Translations under genes and position numbers: made by a program
Assembly (NCBI RefSeq): GCF_039531165.1
Contig: NZ_BAAAPN010000056.1
Span: 39,695 to 103,694 of the forward strand
DNA: 64,000 bases
From: Nostocoides_A vanveenii
GTDB taxonomy: Bacteria > Actinomycetota > Actinomycetes > Actinomycetales > Dermatophilaceae
Reading direction: 5' to 3'
The notes under the pieces: model-generated
What the model saw: the letters and a program-made list of their open reading frames with translations, nothing else
Databases searched by the model: none
Told to the model about the DNA's origin: nothing
In this document: in pieces, positions 33,787 through 42,400 of the stretch
Layout of the letters: every line of letters starts with the position of its first letter
Numbering within the stretch: position 1 is the first letter of the stretch

Positions 33787-34998
33787 GTGCGCATCGACGT
33801 CTTCACGATCTTCCCTGAATACCTTGCGCCGCTTGATCTTTCGCTGATCGGCAAGGCGCGTCGGGAGGGGCTGCTCGACGTGGCGGTCCATGATTTGCGC
33901 ACCTTCACCCACGATCGCCACAACACCGTCGACGACACCCCCTATGGCGGCGGCGCCGGCATGGTGATGAAACCGCAGCCGTGGTCGGAGGCCTTGACGT
34001 ATGCCGCGTCCCTCGCCCCCGGGACCCCGCACCTGCTCGTGCCGGCCCCGTCCGGCCGCCCCTTCACGCAGCCATTCGCCCGTGCGCTCGCCACCGAGCC
34101 CTGGCTGGCGTTCGCCTGCGGCCGGTACGAGGGGATCGACGAGCGGGTCTGCGACTTCGCCGCGGCCGACCTCGGGTGGCAGGTCACGCCGGTCTCCCTC
34201 GGTGACTATGTGCTCAACGGCGGCGAGGTCGCCGTGCTCGCAATGGTCGAGGCGATCGGCCGGCTGGTCCCCGGCGTGGTCGGCAACGCCGAGTCGCTGG
34301 TCGAGGAGTCGCACGAGGGCGGCCTGCTCGAATATCCCGTCTACACCAAGCCCGCGTCCTGGCGAGTTCGCGGGCCGGCCGGTGAGGTCGTCCGCGCGGT
34401 GCCGCCCGTGCTCTTGTCGGGGGATCATGCCGCGATTGCTGCCTGGCGCCACCAGCAGCGGCTCGAACGCACCGCCGAGCGCCGCCCCGATCTGCTTCGC
34501 CCCGAGGCCGCTGCGACGACGCTCGAGGAACTCGGGGCGCCGGCCCTCGCGGCGCCCGCCGACCTGCCCGAGCTGGTGGTGCTGACCCGGGCTTGCTGGG
34601 TGCCGGAGGCGCGCACCTTCGGGACTCTGGACTTCCCGCCGATGACCGACGGCCTACCCGAACTCACGCAAGCCCTCACCGACTGGGACACCTGGCTCTG
34701 GCGCGTCCACGGCCGGCTGGTCGCCTCGGTGCGGGTGCGGCGGGACCCGGCGCAACGGCATACGTGGCAGATCGGGCGGTTGATGATGGCCCCCGATCTG
34801 CAAGGCCGCGGCCTAGGCCGCGGGGTGCTCGCGTTCGCCGAGTCGCTGGCACCGGCGGACATCACCCGCCTGTGGCTGAACACGGGAGGCACGAGCACGC
34901 GCAACCAGCGGATCTACAAGAAGGCGGGCTATCGGCTCGCGCCCTGGCCCTCGGCCGTCCACCCCGAGACCATCGACCTGATCAAGCCCCGGCGCTAG
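33787..34998 (+). CDS. trmD: tRNA (guanine37-N1)-methyltransferase fused to a GNAT acetyltransferase domain
   Basis: 403 residues against about 240 for stand-alone TrmD. Residues 1-240 are TrmD: MRIDVFTIFPEYLAPL, DDTPYGGGAGMVMKP, ACGRYEGIDERV and the knot LGDYVLNGGEVAVL, which binds S-adenosylmethionine and methylates G37 next to the anticodon. From about residue 262 a GNAT domain follows: LVVLTRACWVPEA, then the acetyl-CoA motif GRLMMAPDLQGRGLGRGV and NQRIYKKAGYRL. The two parts share one frame with no stop. GTG start. The acetyl acceptor is unknown; similar TrmD-GNAT proteins exist in Micrococcales. Confidence 0.93.
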   Translation: MRIDVFTIFPEYLAPLDLSLIGKARREGLLDVAVHDLRTFTHDRHNTVDDTPYGGGAGMVMKPQPWSEALTYAASLAPGTPHLLVPAPSGRPFTQPFARALATEPWLAFACGRYEGIDERVCDFAAADLGWQVTPVSLGDYVLNGGEVAVLAMVEAIGRLVPGVVGNAESLVEESHEGGLLEYPVYTKPASWRVRGPAGEVVRAVPPVLLSGDHAAIAAWRHQQRLERTAERRPDLLRPEAAATTLEELGAPALAAPADLPELVVLTRACWVPEARTFGTLDFPPMTDGLPELTQALTDWDTWLWRVHGRLVASVRVRRDPAQRHTWQIGRLMMAPDLQGRGLGRGVLAFAESLAPADITRLWLNTGGTSTRNQRIYKKAGYRLAPWPSAVHPETIDLIKPRR

Positions 34999-35044
34999 GT
35001 GACAGCGGAAAAGCTGCGGAGCACGGATCGGCGCAGCCCCGGCC

Positions 35045-35803
35045 TCAGGGCTCCAGCGCCACCTTCAGATCCGGCGGCAGCAGCAGGCACCGGCAGATCA
35101 ACTCCTCGGCGACAACGGCCGTGACCGTCTGTGCAGCCATGATGCCCATCAGCACGAGCACCTGAGCGGCCGCAGCCTGTGCCGGCGATCCGCCCCCGAG
35201 AAGCACACCGATGAACGCCCCCGGCAACGTCACCACGCCCGCGGTGCGGATCTGATCCAGCCCGGGGATGAGCGCCTCGGGCAGATGCCGGTGAACGATC
35301 GCCCGGATCGCGTCCGACCGCACGAAGCCGAGCGCCAGCCGCGCGTCGTATTGGTCGTGCTCCTCGCGCAGCGCCGCGAACGCCCGGCGGCAGGCCAAGG
35401 TATGCCCGTTCATGGTGTTGCCCATCAAGATCCCCATCACCGGGATCAGCGCGATCCCCGTGGGCGGGATCGTCCGCGTCAGCAGCACGATGGCGGCCAC
35501 GGGCAGCAGGCCCGCCAGGATCGCGAGGGTCGCCCAGGGCCAGGCCGCGGGTGCCTCGATCCGGCGCACGGTCGTCACGACGGCCACGGTGAACATGAAC
35601 GCAAGGACCACGAGCGACCAGGCCAGCGACGTCACGACCCCGGTGATCACCAGGGCCGCGAGGCTCAACTGCACCAGCGCGCGTGCCGACGCCACGAGCG
35701 TGGCGCCCGCCTTGGGAAGTCGCCCCACGGCATACGCGCCCAGGGTCAGCAGAATCAGCAGGACGATCGCGATAGCGACCGGCCAGCCTGGCGTGATCGT
35801 CAA
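35045..35803 (-). CDS. FetB-like ABC transporter permease (UPF0014 family)
   Basis: 252 residues with about seven hydrophobic segments. Family marks are SARALVQLSLAALVITGV, VMGILMGNTMNGHTLACRR, and GLDQIRTAGVVTLPGAFIGVLLGG. These match UPF0014/FetB (YbbM), the membrane half of an iron or metal export system in E. coli. No FetA ATPase is next to it here. TTG 35803 is chosen because GGGAGG sits five bases upstream; frames further up have no family similarity. It lies on the minus strand between trmD and rplS, which are adjacent in many genomes. Confidence 0.85.
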   Translation of the reverse strand: MTITPGWPVAIAIVLLILLTLGAYAVGRLPKAGATLVASARALVQLSLAALVITGVVTSLAWSLVVLAFMFTVAVVTTVRRIEAPAAWPWATLAILAGLLPVAAIVLLTRTIPPTGIALIPVMGILMGNTMNGHTLACRRAFAALREEHDQYDARLALGFVRSDAIRAIVHRHLPEALIPGLDQIRTAGVVTLPGAFIGVLLGGGSPAQAAAAQVLVLMGIMAAQTVTAVVAEELICRCLLLPPDLKVALEP

Positions 35804-35996
35804 TCGAGCCTCCCACCCACGCGATTTCGCTCCCACCGGTGGTCTCTGGCACCATTGATCCTTGCGTCCAGCATCACCAACCGGCCCCTGCCACAGGGGG
35901 AGCGAGGCGACTCGCGCGGCCAGCCGGACGGCATACCGCAATCATTACAGAACATCCGTGAGCGGCCTGTGGCGCCCGCGAGAAAGCAGCATCGAC

Positions 35997-36353
35997 ATGC
36001 AGCGTTTCGACGAACTCGACAAGGCCTCCCTCAAAGAGGGCCTGCCCGCCTTCCGCGCCGGTGACACCGTCAAGGTGCACGTGAAGGTCATCGAAGGCAC
36101 CCGCTCCCGTATCCAGGTCTTCCAGGGTCTGGTCATCCGTCGCCACGGCGGCGGCGTGGGCGAGACCTTCACCGTCCGAAAGGTCTCCTTCGGCGTCGGT
36201 GTGGAGCGGACCTTCCCGCTGCACACCCCGATCATCGACAAGATCGAGGTCGTCACCCGCGGCGATGTGCGCCGCGCCAAGCTCTACTACCTGCGTGGTC
36301 TGCGCGGGAAGGCCGCGCGCATCCGCGAGCGTCGCGACACCCCGGCCAACTGA
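35997..36353 (+). CDS. rplS: 50S ribosomal protein L19
   Basis: 118 residues. It contains LPAFRAGDTVKVHVKVIEGT, RIQVFQGLVIRRHGGG, ETFTVRKVSFGVGVERTFP and AKLYYLRGLRGKAARIRERR, the L19 pattern from end to end. L19 sits at the 30S-50S interface. ATG 35997 gives the canonical MQRFDELDKASL start. The 190 bases upstream, shared with the divergent permease, contain AT-richer CAATCATTACAGAACATCC near 35939-35957 that may hold the promoter, and a GGCATAC copy near 35930. A terminator follows. Confidence 0.96.
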   Translation: MQRFDELDKASLKEGLPAFRAGDTVKVHVKVIEGTRSRIQVFQGLVIRRHGGGVGETFTVRKVSFGVGVERTFPLHTPIIDKIEVVTRGDVRRAKLYYLRGLRGKAARIRERRDTPAN

Positions 36354-36368
36354 CGCCGACTCGACCCC

Positions 36369-36408
36369 CGAGACCCTGACCGCCCGCAACCGGGCTGTCA
36401 GGGTCTCG
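36369..36408 (+). terminator. Terminator after rplS
   Basis: CGAGACCCTGAC (36369-36380) pairs exactly with GTCAGGGTCTCG (36397-36408); after one mismatch the inner GCCCG/CGGGC adds five pairs around a four-base loop. No T-tract follows. TAGGCT immediately downstream (36412) may be the -10 of lepB. Confidence 0.75.
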
Positions 36409-36426
36409 CGTTAGGCTGCCTCACCT

Positions 36427-37152
36427 ATGACGTCCGAGCCTGAAGCCGCCGCGCCCGCGGTCACGCGGTCGTCGCGGCGAACCGCGAAGAGCACCAAGCG
36501 GCAACTGCCGCTGTGGGTGCATTTCCTCCTTGCGCTCGTGCTCGTGGCGCTCCTGCGCAACTTCGTCGCGCAGTCCTTCTATGTGCCGTCGGGCTCGATG
36601 ATCCCGACCCTGGAAGTCGGTGATCGCGTCGTTGTCAGCAAGCTGAGCAATGACGTCACCCGAGGCGACATCGTCGTCTTCAACGGCACCGACACCTTCG
36701 CGGCGGGCACCCTTGAGCGGTTCACCGGCACCTTCGGCAAGGCCGCTGCCGCCGTGGCGAGCGTCTTCGGGGTGCACCTGAACGAGCGCGACTACGTCAA
36801 GAGAGTCATCGGCATGCCCGGAGATCACGTGGTCTGCTGCGATGCGCAGGGCAAGATCACCATCAACGGCACGGTGATCAACGAGTCCTATCTGGTCGGC
36901 GGCATGCAGCCCAGCCTGCAGCCCTTCGATGTCCGCGTGCCCGCCGGGCGGCTGTGGATGATGGGCGACAACCGCTCCAACTCCGCCGATTCCCGCGCCC
37001 ACCTCGGCGACCCGGGCGGGGGGATGGTGCCCGTTACCGATGTGATCGGGCGGCCGGTCTTCCGCTACTGGCCCCTGGGGCGGATGGGCACGACCGGCTC
37101 GTATGCCAGCGACGCCGAGCTCGCGAAGATCCCCGCGGCAGCGACGAAATGA
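36427..37152 (+). CDS. lepB: Signal peptidase I (first of two)
   Basis: 241 residues. A basic cytosolic N-terminus is followed by one membrane helix, VHFLLALVLVALLRNFVAQ, then box B with the catalytic Ser57 (VPSGSM), box C RGDIVVF, box D with the general base Lys125 (YVKRVIGMPGD), and box E MMGDNRSNSADSR. It cleaves signal peptides on the outer face of the membrane. TAGGCT lies nine bases before the ATG and no ribosome site is seen. Its stop overlaps the start of the second copy. Confidence 0.95.
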   Translation: MTSEPEAAAPAVTRSSRRTAKSTKRQLPLWVHFLLALVLVALLRNFVAQSFYVPSGSMIPTLEVGDRVVVSKLSNDVTRGDIVVFNGTDTFAAGTLERFTGTFGKAAAAVASVFGVHLNERDYVKRVIGMPGDHVVCCDAQGKITINGTVINESYLVGGMQPSLQPFDVRVPAGRLWMMGDNRSNSADSRAHLGDPGGGMVPVTDVIGRPVFRYWPLGRMGTTGSYASDAELAKIPAAATK

Positions 37153-38033
37153 GTCAGCCCCCCGCCGACGCCGACGCGGCCGGAAAGACCGCGGCCGGCG
37201 CAGAGGACGTGGCTGCCGGTCAGGGCCTGGCGGCGACGCAGCCCGGCCCCGACGCCCGCTATCCGATGCCGAGCGTGCCGGCGACCAAAGCGCTGCAGGG
37301 GGAGCGCGACACGGCGAAGCCGGCTGCGTCGAAGGAGGAGGAGCGGCGCCGACCGGGCGCGGCGCTGGCGGCGGCCGTGCGGGAGTTCGTGGTGGTCGGC
37401 GCGATTGCGCTGGCCCTGTCCTTCCTCGTCAAGACCTTCCTGGTGCAGGCCTTCTACATCCCCTCGGAGTCGATGGAGTCCACGCTCGTCAAGAACGACC
37501 GGGTCATCGTCAACAAGCTTGTGCCGGGGTTGATCGGCCTGCATCGCGGCGATGTCGTGGTCTTCGAGGACCCGGGCAACTGGCTCTCACCGACCCCCAC
37601 CAAGGACCGGGGGCCGGTGATCAACGAGCTGGTCAAGGCGGCGACCTTCGTCGGTCTGCTGCCCGACACGGCGGAGGGACACCTGATCAAGCGGGTCATC
37701 GGGCTGCCCGGTGATCACGTCACCTGTTGCGACGCCCAGGGCCGGCTGAGCGTCAACGGCAAGGCGATCAACGAGCCCTATGTCAAGGCCGGCGAGAAGC
37801 CGAGCGAGATCGGCTTCGATATCACCGTGCCCGCGGGCAAGATCTGGGTGATGGGCGACAATCGCGGTCACTCGAGCGACTCTCGGCTGCACGATGCCTC
37901 GGGCAATGGCTCCGACGGGTCGGTGGACGTGAGCCTGGTGACGGGTCGGGCGTTCGTCCTGGTCTGGCCGATCGGCCGCGCCGGCTGGCTGTCCAACTAC
38001 GGCTCGACCTTCGCCGCCGTCCCCGCGCCATGA
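37149..38033 (+). CDS. lepB: Signal peptidase I (second of two, extended N-terminus)
   Basis: 294 residues. A disordered Ala/Asp/Lys-rich cytosolic region of about 70 residues precedes one membrane helix (FVVVGAIALALSFLVKTFLV). Catalytic Ser108 is in IPSESM and Lys181 in IKRVIGLPGDH; box E is VMGDNRGHSSDSR. Both copies keep the full dyad, so both should be active. A tandem pair before rnhB is common in this part of the actinobacteria and may divide substrates. Starts and stops overlap on both sides (ATGA), linking lepB-lepB-rnhB. Confidence 0.94.
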   Translation: MSQPPADADAAGKTAAGAEDVAAGQGLAATQPGPDARYPMPSVPATKALQGERDTAKPAASKEEERRRPGAALAAAVREFVVVGAIALALSFLVKTFLVQAFYIPSESMESTLVKNDRVIVNKLVPGLIGLHRGDVVVFEDPGNWLSPTPTKDRGPVINELVKAATFVGLLPDTAEGHLIKRVIGLPGDHVTCCDAQGRLSVNGKAINEPYVKAGEKPSEIGFDITVPAGKIWVMGDNRGHSSDSRLHDASGNGSDGSVDVSLVTGRAFVLVWPIGRAGWLSNYGSTFAAVPAP

Positions 38034-38797
38034 CCACCAGCGGTATGCCGCGTCGCACGATCCGCCCGGTCGGTGGCCGCTCGCGCAAACCCACGCTGCG
38101 CGTCGAACGCGCCTTGCACCGGGATGGGTATGCCGTGCTGGCCGGCATGGACGAGGTCGGCCGAGGTGCGCTGGCCGGGCCGGTGACCGTCGGCGTGGTC
38201 GTGATCGACATCGAGTGCCGCACCGCACCGCAGGGGGTCAAGGACTCCAAACTGCTCACCCCCGCGGCGCGTCATGCGCTCGTCCCGCGCATCCACCGCT
38301 GGAGCCGGGCGTATGCCGTGGGGCACGCCTGGCCCGAGGAGATCGACGCCATCGGGATCATCGCGGCCCTGCGGCTGGCCGGGCGGCGCGCGCTCGCTCA
38401 GATCGCGGTCACCCCCGATCTGGTCATCCTGGACGGCAACCACGACTGGCTGACCGACCCCGCCGAAGTCGGGCTGCTCGCACTGACCACGGACGTGACC
38501 ACGCCGCCGGTGACCACGATGATCAAGGCGGACCTGAAGTGTTCGTCAGTGGCCGCCGCCAGCGTGTTGGCGAAGGTGACCCGGGACGCGATGATGATCG
38601 AGTATGCGCGTGAGCACACGGCATACGGCTGGGCGGAGAACAAGGGGTATGCCGCTCCCGAGCACCTCGCCGCGCTCGCGGCCGGTGGCCCGTGCCCGCT
38701 GCACCGGCGATCGTGGCGGTTGCCGGGCGTCGGTGGGAACGACCTGGGTGATAGTGACGGCGAATACGTCGCCGCATACGAAAGCGAACTGGCATGA
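38030..38797 (+). CDS. rnhB: Ribonuclease HII
   Basis: 255 residues. VLAGMDEVGRGALAGPVTVGVVVI holds the Asp-Glu pair of the active site, KDSKLLTPAAR the second motif, LVILDGNHDWL a further Asp and TMIKADLKCSSVAAASVLAKVTRD the last acidic site with the RNase HII signature. It removes single ribonucleotides and RNA primers from DNA. Length is slightly above the usual 200-230 because of a basic N-terminal segment of about 35 residues. It overlaps lepB before it and the DUF2469 gene after it. Confidence 0.95.
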   Translation: MTTSGMPRRTIRPVGGRSRKPTLRVERALHRDGYAVLAGMDEVGRGALAGPVTVGVVVIDIECRTAPQGVKDSKLLTPAARHALVPRIHRWSRAYAVGHAWPEEIDAIGIIAALRLAGRRALAQIAVTPDLVILDGNHDWLTDPAEVGLLALTTDVTTPPVTTMIKADLKCSSVAAASVLAKVTRDAMMIEYAREHTAYGWAENKGYAAPEHLAALAAGGPCPLHRRSWRLPGVGGNDLGDSDGEYVAAYESELA

Positions 38798-39108
38798 GCA
38801 GCGAAGACCTGGAGAAGTACGAGACCGAGATGGAGCTCGCGCTCTATCGCGAGTACCGCGATGTTGTCGGGCTGTTCACCTATGTCGTCGAGACCGAACG
38901 GCGCTTCTATCTCGCCAACGGGGTCGATGTGGTGGTGCGCGGCGAGGGCGCCGAGGTCTTCTTCGAGGTCACGATGAGCGATGCCTGGGTGTGGGATATC
39001 TACCGGCCGGCGCGGTTTGCCAAGAATGTGCGGGTCATCACCTTCAAGGACGTCAACGTCGAAGAGCTGGCCAAATCGGACCTTCAGGTGCCTAAGGGCG
39101 GTTTCTGA
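38794..39108 (+). CDS. DUF2469 protein
   Basis: 104 residues, a family almost confined to actinobacteria and nearly always next to rnhB, as here. The start SSEDLEKYETEMELALYREYRDVV and the segment FEVTMSDAWVWDIYRPARF are the conserved parts. No catalytic motif, signal or membrane segment is visible. Function is unknown. The ATG overlaps the rnhB stop. After it come 144 noncoding bases with an ATCCACAGG near 39146 and a hairpin just before yraN. Confidence 0.93.
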   Translation: MSSEDLEKYETEMELALYREYRDVVGLFTYVVETERRFYLANGVDVVVRGEGAEVFFEVTMSDAWVWDIYRPARFAKNVRVITFKDVNVEELAKSDLQVPKGGF

Positions 39109-39228
39109 GCTGCGCTTGACGCGCTCCCGTCGCGAGGGGCGGGTCATCCACAGGCTCGACCGGGCTCTGAGATGCACGATCCCCAGGGTTTTCGTGGCGT
39201 GCTGACATAGCCGCCCCCGACCGGCAGG

Positions 39229-39252
39229 CTCGATCCCGGAAAGGGGATCGAG
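39229..39252 (+). promoter_or_regulatory. Hairpin covering the ribosome-binding site of yraN
   Basis: CTCGATCCC (39229-39237) is an exact inverted copy of GGGATCGAG (39244-39252), with loop GGAAAG. The ATG of yraN begins at 39253, directly after the stem. The only purine-rich ribosome site, GGAAAGGGG, lies in the loop and right arm, so folding would hide it. This suggests control of translation of yraN and the overlapping comM and dprA. Confidence 0.5.
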
Positions 39253-39621
39253 ATGGCAGGGGATGACCGTCGCGCGTTGGGCGCCTTCGGAGAAGGGGTC
39301 GCGGCGCGCTTTCTGCGCGATCAGGGGATGGAGATCCTCGACCGGAACTGGCGGTGCGCCCGCGGCGAGATCGACATCGTGGCCCGGGCCGGCCGCGATC
39401 TGGTCGTCGTCGAGGTCAAGGCGCGCCGGGGCACGAGCGCCGGCTACCCCATCGAGTCGGTGACGCACCGCAAGCTCGGCCGCCTGCGCATTTTGGCCGT
39501 GGCCTGGTTGCAGGAGCATCAGCAGTGGCGACCGGACGGCATTCGTTTCGACGTCGTCGGTGTGCTCGTCGGCACCGATGAGCCGAGCCGGGTGCGGCAC
39601 GTCGTGGGAGTGACGCCATGA
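39253..39621 (+). CDS. YraN/UPF0102 nuclease-fold protein
   Basis: 122 residues. The core RCARGEIDIVARAGRDLVVVEVKAR carries the E..D..ExK pattern of PD-(D/E)XK nuclease folds; the family resembles Holliday-junction resolvases but its activity is not established. It regularly precedes comM and dprA in actinobacteria, as here. The start of comM overlaps its stop by four bases. An RBS-hiding hairpin lies immediately upstream. Confidence 0.92.
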   Translation: MAGDDRRALGAFGEGVAARFLRDQGMEILDRNWRCARGEIDIVARAGRDLVVVEVKARRGTSAGYPIESVTHRKLGRLRILAVAWLQEHQQWRPDGIRFDVVGVLVGTDEPSRVRHVVGVTP

Positions 39622-41168
39622 CGCTGGGTGCGACGACGAGCATCGCCTTGCACGGGCTCGGCGGTCGGGTGGTGGGGGTGGAGGCCCACCTAAGCAGCGC
39701 CCTGCCGGGCTTGATTGTCAGCGGCCTGCCCGACGCGGCGTGCCGTCAGGCCAATGAACGGGTCCGCGCGGCCTGTGAGTCGAGCAAACTCACGCTGCCC
39801 AGCCAGAAGATCGTCGTCAATCTCTCGCCAGCATCGGTCCCCAAGAACGGCAGCGGCTACGACCTGGCGATCGCCGTCGCCATCCAGGCCGGGCTGGACG
39901 CGATCCCGCAACAGGCCTGTCGCCGCGTCGCCCACCTGGGCGAGCTGGGCCTGGACGGGTCGGTGCGCGGCATCCCGGGTGTGCTGCCGGCTGTGCTCGC
40001 AGCCGCCCGGGCCGGCATCGAGGATGTGCTGGTGGCCGAGGTCAACGCGGCCGAGGCGCGGCTGGTCGACGGCGTGCGCGTCCATCCGGTGGCGACGTTG
40101 ACCGAGGCCGTCGAGCGCTATCGCGAACTCGGTGCCCCCGCGGGGTGGCCGGCAGGTTCGGTCGCGGACGGCGTCGGCCCGGCCGCACGCCCGGTGCCGG
40201 ATCTCGCGGATGTCTCCGGGCAGGCGCAGGCTCGCGTCGCGGTCGAGGTCGCGGCCGCAGGCGGGCACCATCTGCTGCTCACCGGACCGCCCGGGTCGGG
40301 CAAGACCATGCTCGCCGAGCGGCTCGTCGGCCTCTTGCCGCCGCTCGGTCTCCAGGACGCCATGGACGTCCTGTCCATCCGCTCGCTCCAGGGCGACGCC
40401 AATGCCGAGACCCTGCTCGACACCACGCCGCCGTATGTCGCGCCCCACCACGGCGCGTCCCTCGCCGCCATGGTCGGCGGCGGCTCCGGGCTGATCCGTC
40501 CGGGCGCCGTTTCCGCAGCCCACCTCGGTGTCCTCTTCCTCGACGAGGCGCCGGAGTTCCGCACCGAAGTGCTTCAGTCCCTGCGACAACCCCTCGAATC
40601 GGGCGAGGTCACCGTGGCGCGTGCGCGGATGACGGTCACCTATCCGGCGCGCTTCCAACTCGTGCTGGCCGCGAATCCCTGCCCGTGCGGCCAGGGCTTC
40701 GGCAAGGCGCTCCGGTGCACCTGCTCTCCGCTGCGGCGACGCTCGTATGCCGCCCGGCTGGCCGGGCCGTTGCTGGACCGGGTCGACGTGCAAGTGCACG
40801 TCCCGGCGGTGACTCGGGCCGCCAGTGCGGCGACTGGGGGAGAGGCCACCGCAGTAGTGGCCGAGCGGGTGGCCTCGGCGCGCGCGGCCGCTCAGGCGAG
40901 ATGGTCACGCACCCCCGAAGGCCAGGGATGGCGGATCAACTCGCAGGTTCCCGGCCGAGTGCTGAGGACCGGGAAGTGGCGCCTGCCGCCCACGGTCACC
41001 AGCGACATCGATCGTGCGCTGGAGCGCGGGCTGCTCACCTTGCGCGGCTATGACCGGGTGCTGCGCGTGGCCTGGACCCAGGCAGACCTGGCGGGTCGGT
41101 CGTCGCCCGGCCCCGACGATGTGGGCATCGCGCTCCTGCTGCGCACGAATGGGCAGGAGGCGGCATGA
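39618..41168 (+). CDS. comM: YifB/ComM family Mg-chelatase-like ATPase
   Basis: 516 residues. The N-terminal Lon-like domain holds LPGLIVSGLPDAACRQANERVR and LPSQKIVVNLSPASVPKNGSGYDLAIA. The AAA+ domain has Walker A GPPGSGKTMLAERL near residue 223 and Walker B GVLFLDEAPEF near 304, followed by a zinc-like CPCGQGFGKALRCTCSP segment and VPAVTRA. ComM is a hexameric helicase that widens recombination during natural transformation. It sits between yraN and dprA with ATGA overlaps on both sides. Confidence 0.94.
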   Translation: MTLGATTSIALHGLGGRVVGVEAHLSSALPGLIVSGLPDAACRQANERVRAACESSKLTLPSQKIVVNLSPASVPKNGSGYDLAIAVAIQAGLDAIPQQACRRVAHLGELGLDGSVRGIPGVLPAVLAAARAGIEDVLVAEVNAAEARLVDGVRVHPVATLTEAVERYRELGAPAGWPAGSVADGVGPAARPVPDLADVSGQAQARVAVEVAAAGGHHLLLTGPPGSGKTMLAERLVGLLPPLGLQDAMDVLSIRSLQGDANAETLLDTTPPYVAPHHGASLAAMVGGGSGLIRPGAVSAAHLGVLFLDEAPEFRTEVLQSLRQPLESGEVTVARARMTVTYPARFQLVLAANPCPCGQGFGKALRCTCSPLRRRSYAARLAGPLLDRVDVQVHVPAVTRAASAATGGEATAVVAERVASARAAAQARWSRTPEGQGWRINSQVPGRVLRTGKWRLPPTVTSDIDRALERGLLTLRGYDRVLRVAWTQADLAGRSSPGPDDVGIALLLRTNGQEAA

Positions 41169-42310
41169 CCTCGCAGGCAGCCCACCGGGTCGCCCCGACA
41201 GGCCTCGAACGCTCGGCTTCGGCAGATGCCGAACGAGCGGCCCGCGTGCTCCTCGCCCGGATCAGCGAGCCCGAGGACCCGGCCGTTCACCGATTGCTCG
41301 CCGAGACCGGCGATCCCGTGGAGGCCGTTGCCGGCCTGCGCGCCGGACATCCGAAAGCGCTCGCGAGCCGGCTCGCCGCCCGCCTGGAGCGGGCCGAGGA
41401 CGCGGACGACGTGTTCATCGCCGAACGGCTGGGCGCGCGCATCCTTATCCCGAGTGATCCGGACTGGCCGCCGGGACTGCTCGATCTTCAGATGCCCCCG
41501 CACTGCCTGTGGGTGCTCGGCCCTGTTGCTCTGGCGCCCGCCCTGCGACGGAGCGTGGCGCTGGTGGGCGCGCGGGCGGCGACGGCATACGGGCTTGACA
41601 GGGCCCAAGAGATCGCGGGCGGTCTCGTGGAGCGTCATTTCACGGTCGTCTCCGGGGCGGCCTTCGGCATCGATGCGGCCGCGCATGCTGGGGTCCTCGC
41701 CGCCGACGGTGTCACGATCGCCGTCCTCGCCTGCGGCATCGACCGGGTCTATCCCACTGCACACGCTCGCCTGATCTCCACAATCGCGCAAACCGGGGCC
41801 GTCGTGACCGAGCTCCCGCCCGGGTCGGCGCCTTATCGGATGCGTTTCCTGCAGCGCAACCGGCTGATCGCTGCTATGACGGGCGGGACGGTGGTGATCG
41901 AGGCCGCGTTACGTTCTGGCTCGCTGCAGACAGCGGCCCGGGCGGCCGACCTGGGCCGGCCGGTCGGAGCCGTGCCCGGGCCGGTGACCTCGATGCCGTC
42001 CAGCGGCTGCCACCAGGCGATCCGCGACCAGCTGGCCACCCTGGTCACCGACGCGGCCGAGGTCGCCGATCTGGTCGGCGGCTTCGGAGTCGATGCCGTG
42101 GAGCGGCCCCGGGAGGCGCCGCGACCCGAGGACGCGCTGAGCCCGGCCCAGCGCGCGGTCTTCCAGGTCCTTCCGATGGGCCGCTCTGCCTCGGTGGAGA
42201 TGCTCGCCGAGCGGGCGGCGCTCGATGTGCTCTCGGTGCAGGCCAGCCTCGGTCCGCTCGAACTCGTTGGTCTGGCCCGGCGCACCGGCGAACGCTGGTT
42301 GCGATCATGA
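41165..42310 (+). CDS. dprA: DNA-processing protein DprA
   Basis: 381 residues. The Rossmann-like core starts VALVGARAATAYGLDRAQ and continues VVSGAAFGIDAAAHAGVLA, VLACGIDRVYPTAH and RFLQRNRLIAAMTGGTVVIEAALRSGSL. A C-terminal winged helix occupies the last 60 residues. DprA protects incoming single strands and loads RecA during transformation; it is widespread, so its presence alone does not prove competence. It overlaps comM by four bases. A gap of 90 bases separates it from xerC. Confidence 0.95.
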   Translation: MTSQAAHRVAPTGLERSASADAERAARVLLARISEPEDPAVHRLLAETGDPVEAVAGLRAGHPKALASRLAARLERAEDADDVFIAERLGARILIPSDPDWPPGLLDLQMPPHCLWVLGPVALAPALRRSVALVGARAATAYGLDRAQEIAGGLVERHFTVVSGAAFGIDAAAHAGVLAADGVTIAVLACGIDRVYPTAHARLISTIAQTGAVVTELPPGSAPYRMRFLQRNRLIAAMTGGTVVIEAALRSGSLQTAARAADLGRPVGAVPGPVTSMPSSGCHQAIRDQLATLVTDAAEVADLVGGFGVDAVERPREAPRPEDALSPAQRAVFQVLPMGRSASVEMLAERAALDVLSVQASLGPLELVGLARRTGERWLRS

Positions 42311-42400
42311 CGCCCGCGGCTCGAGAGCCCACAGGTATCAGTCGCCGCCGCGTGTGCGTGCCTCCTTGATCACCCCACGACTTCTTGCGAAGGTGGGCCG

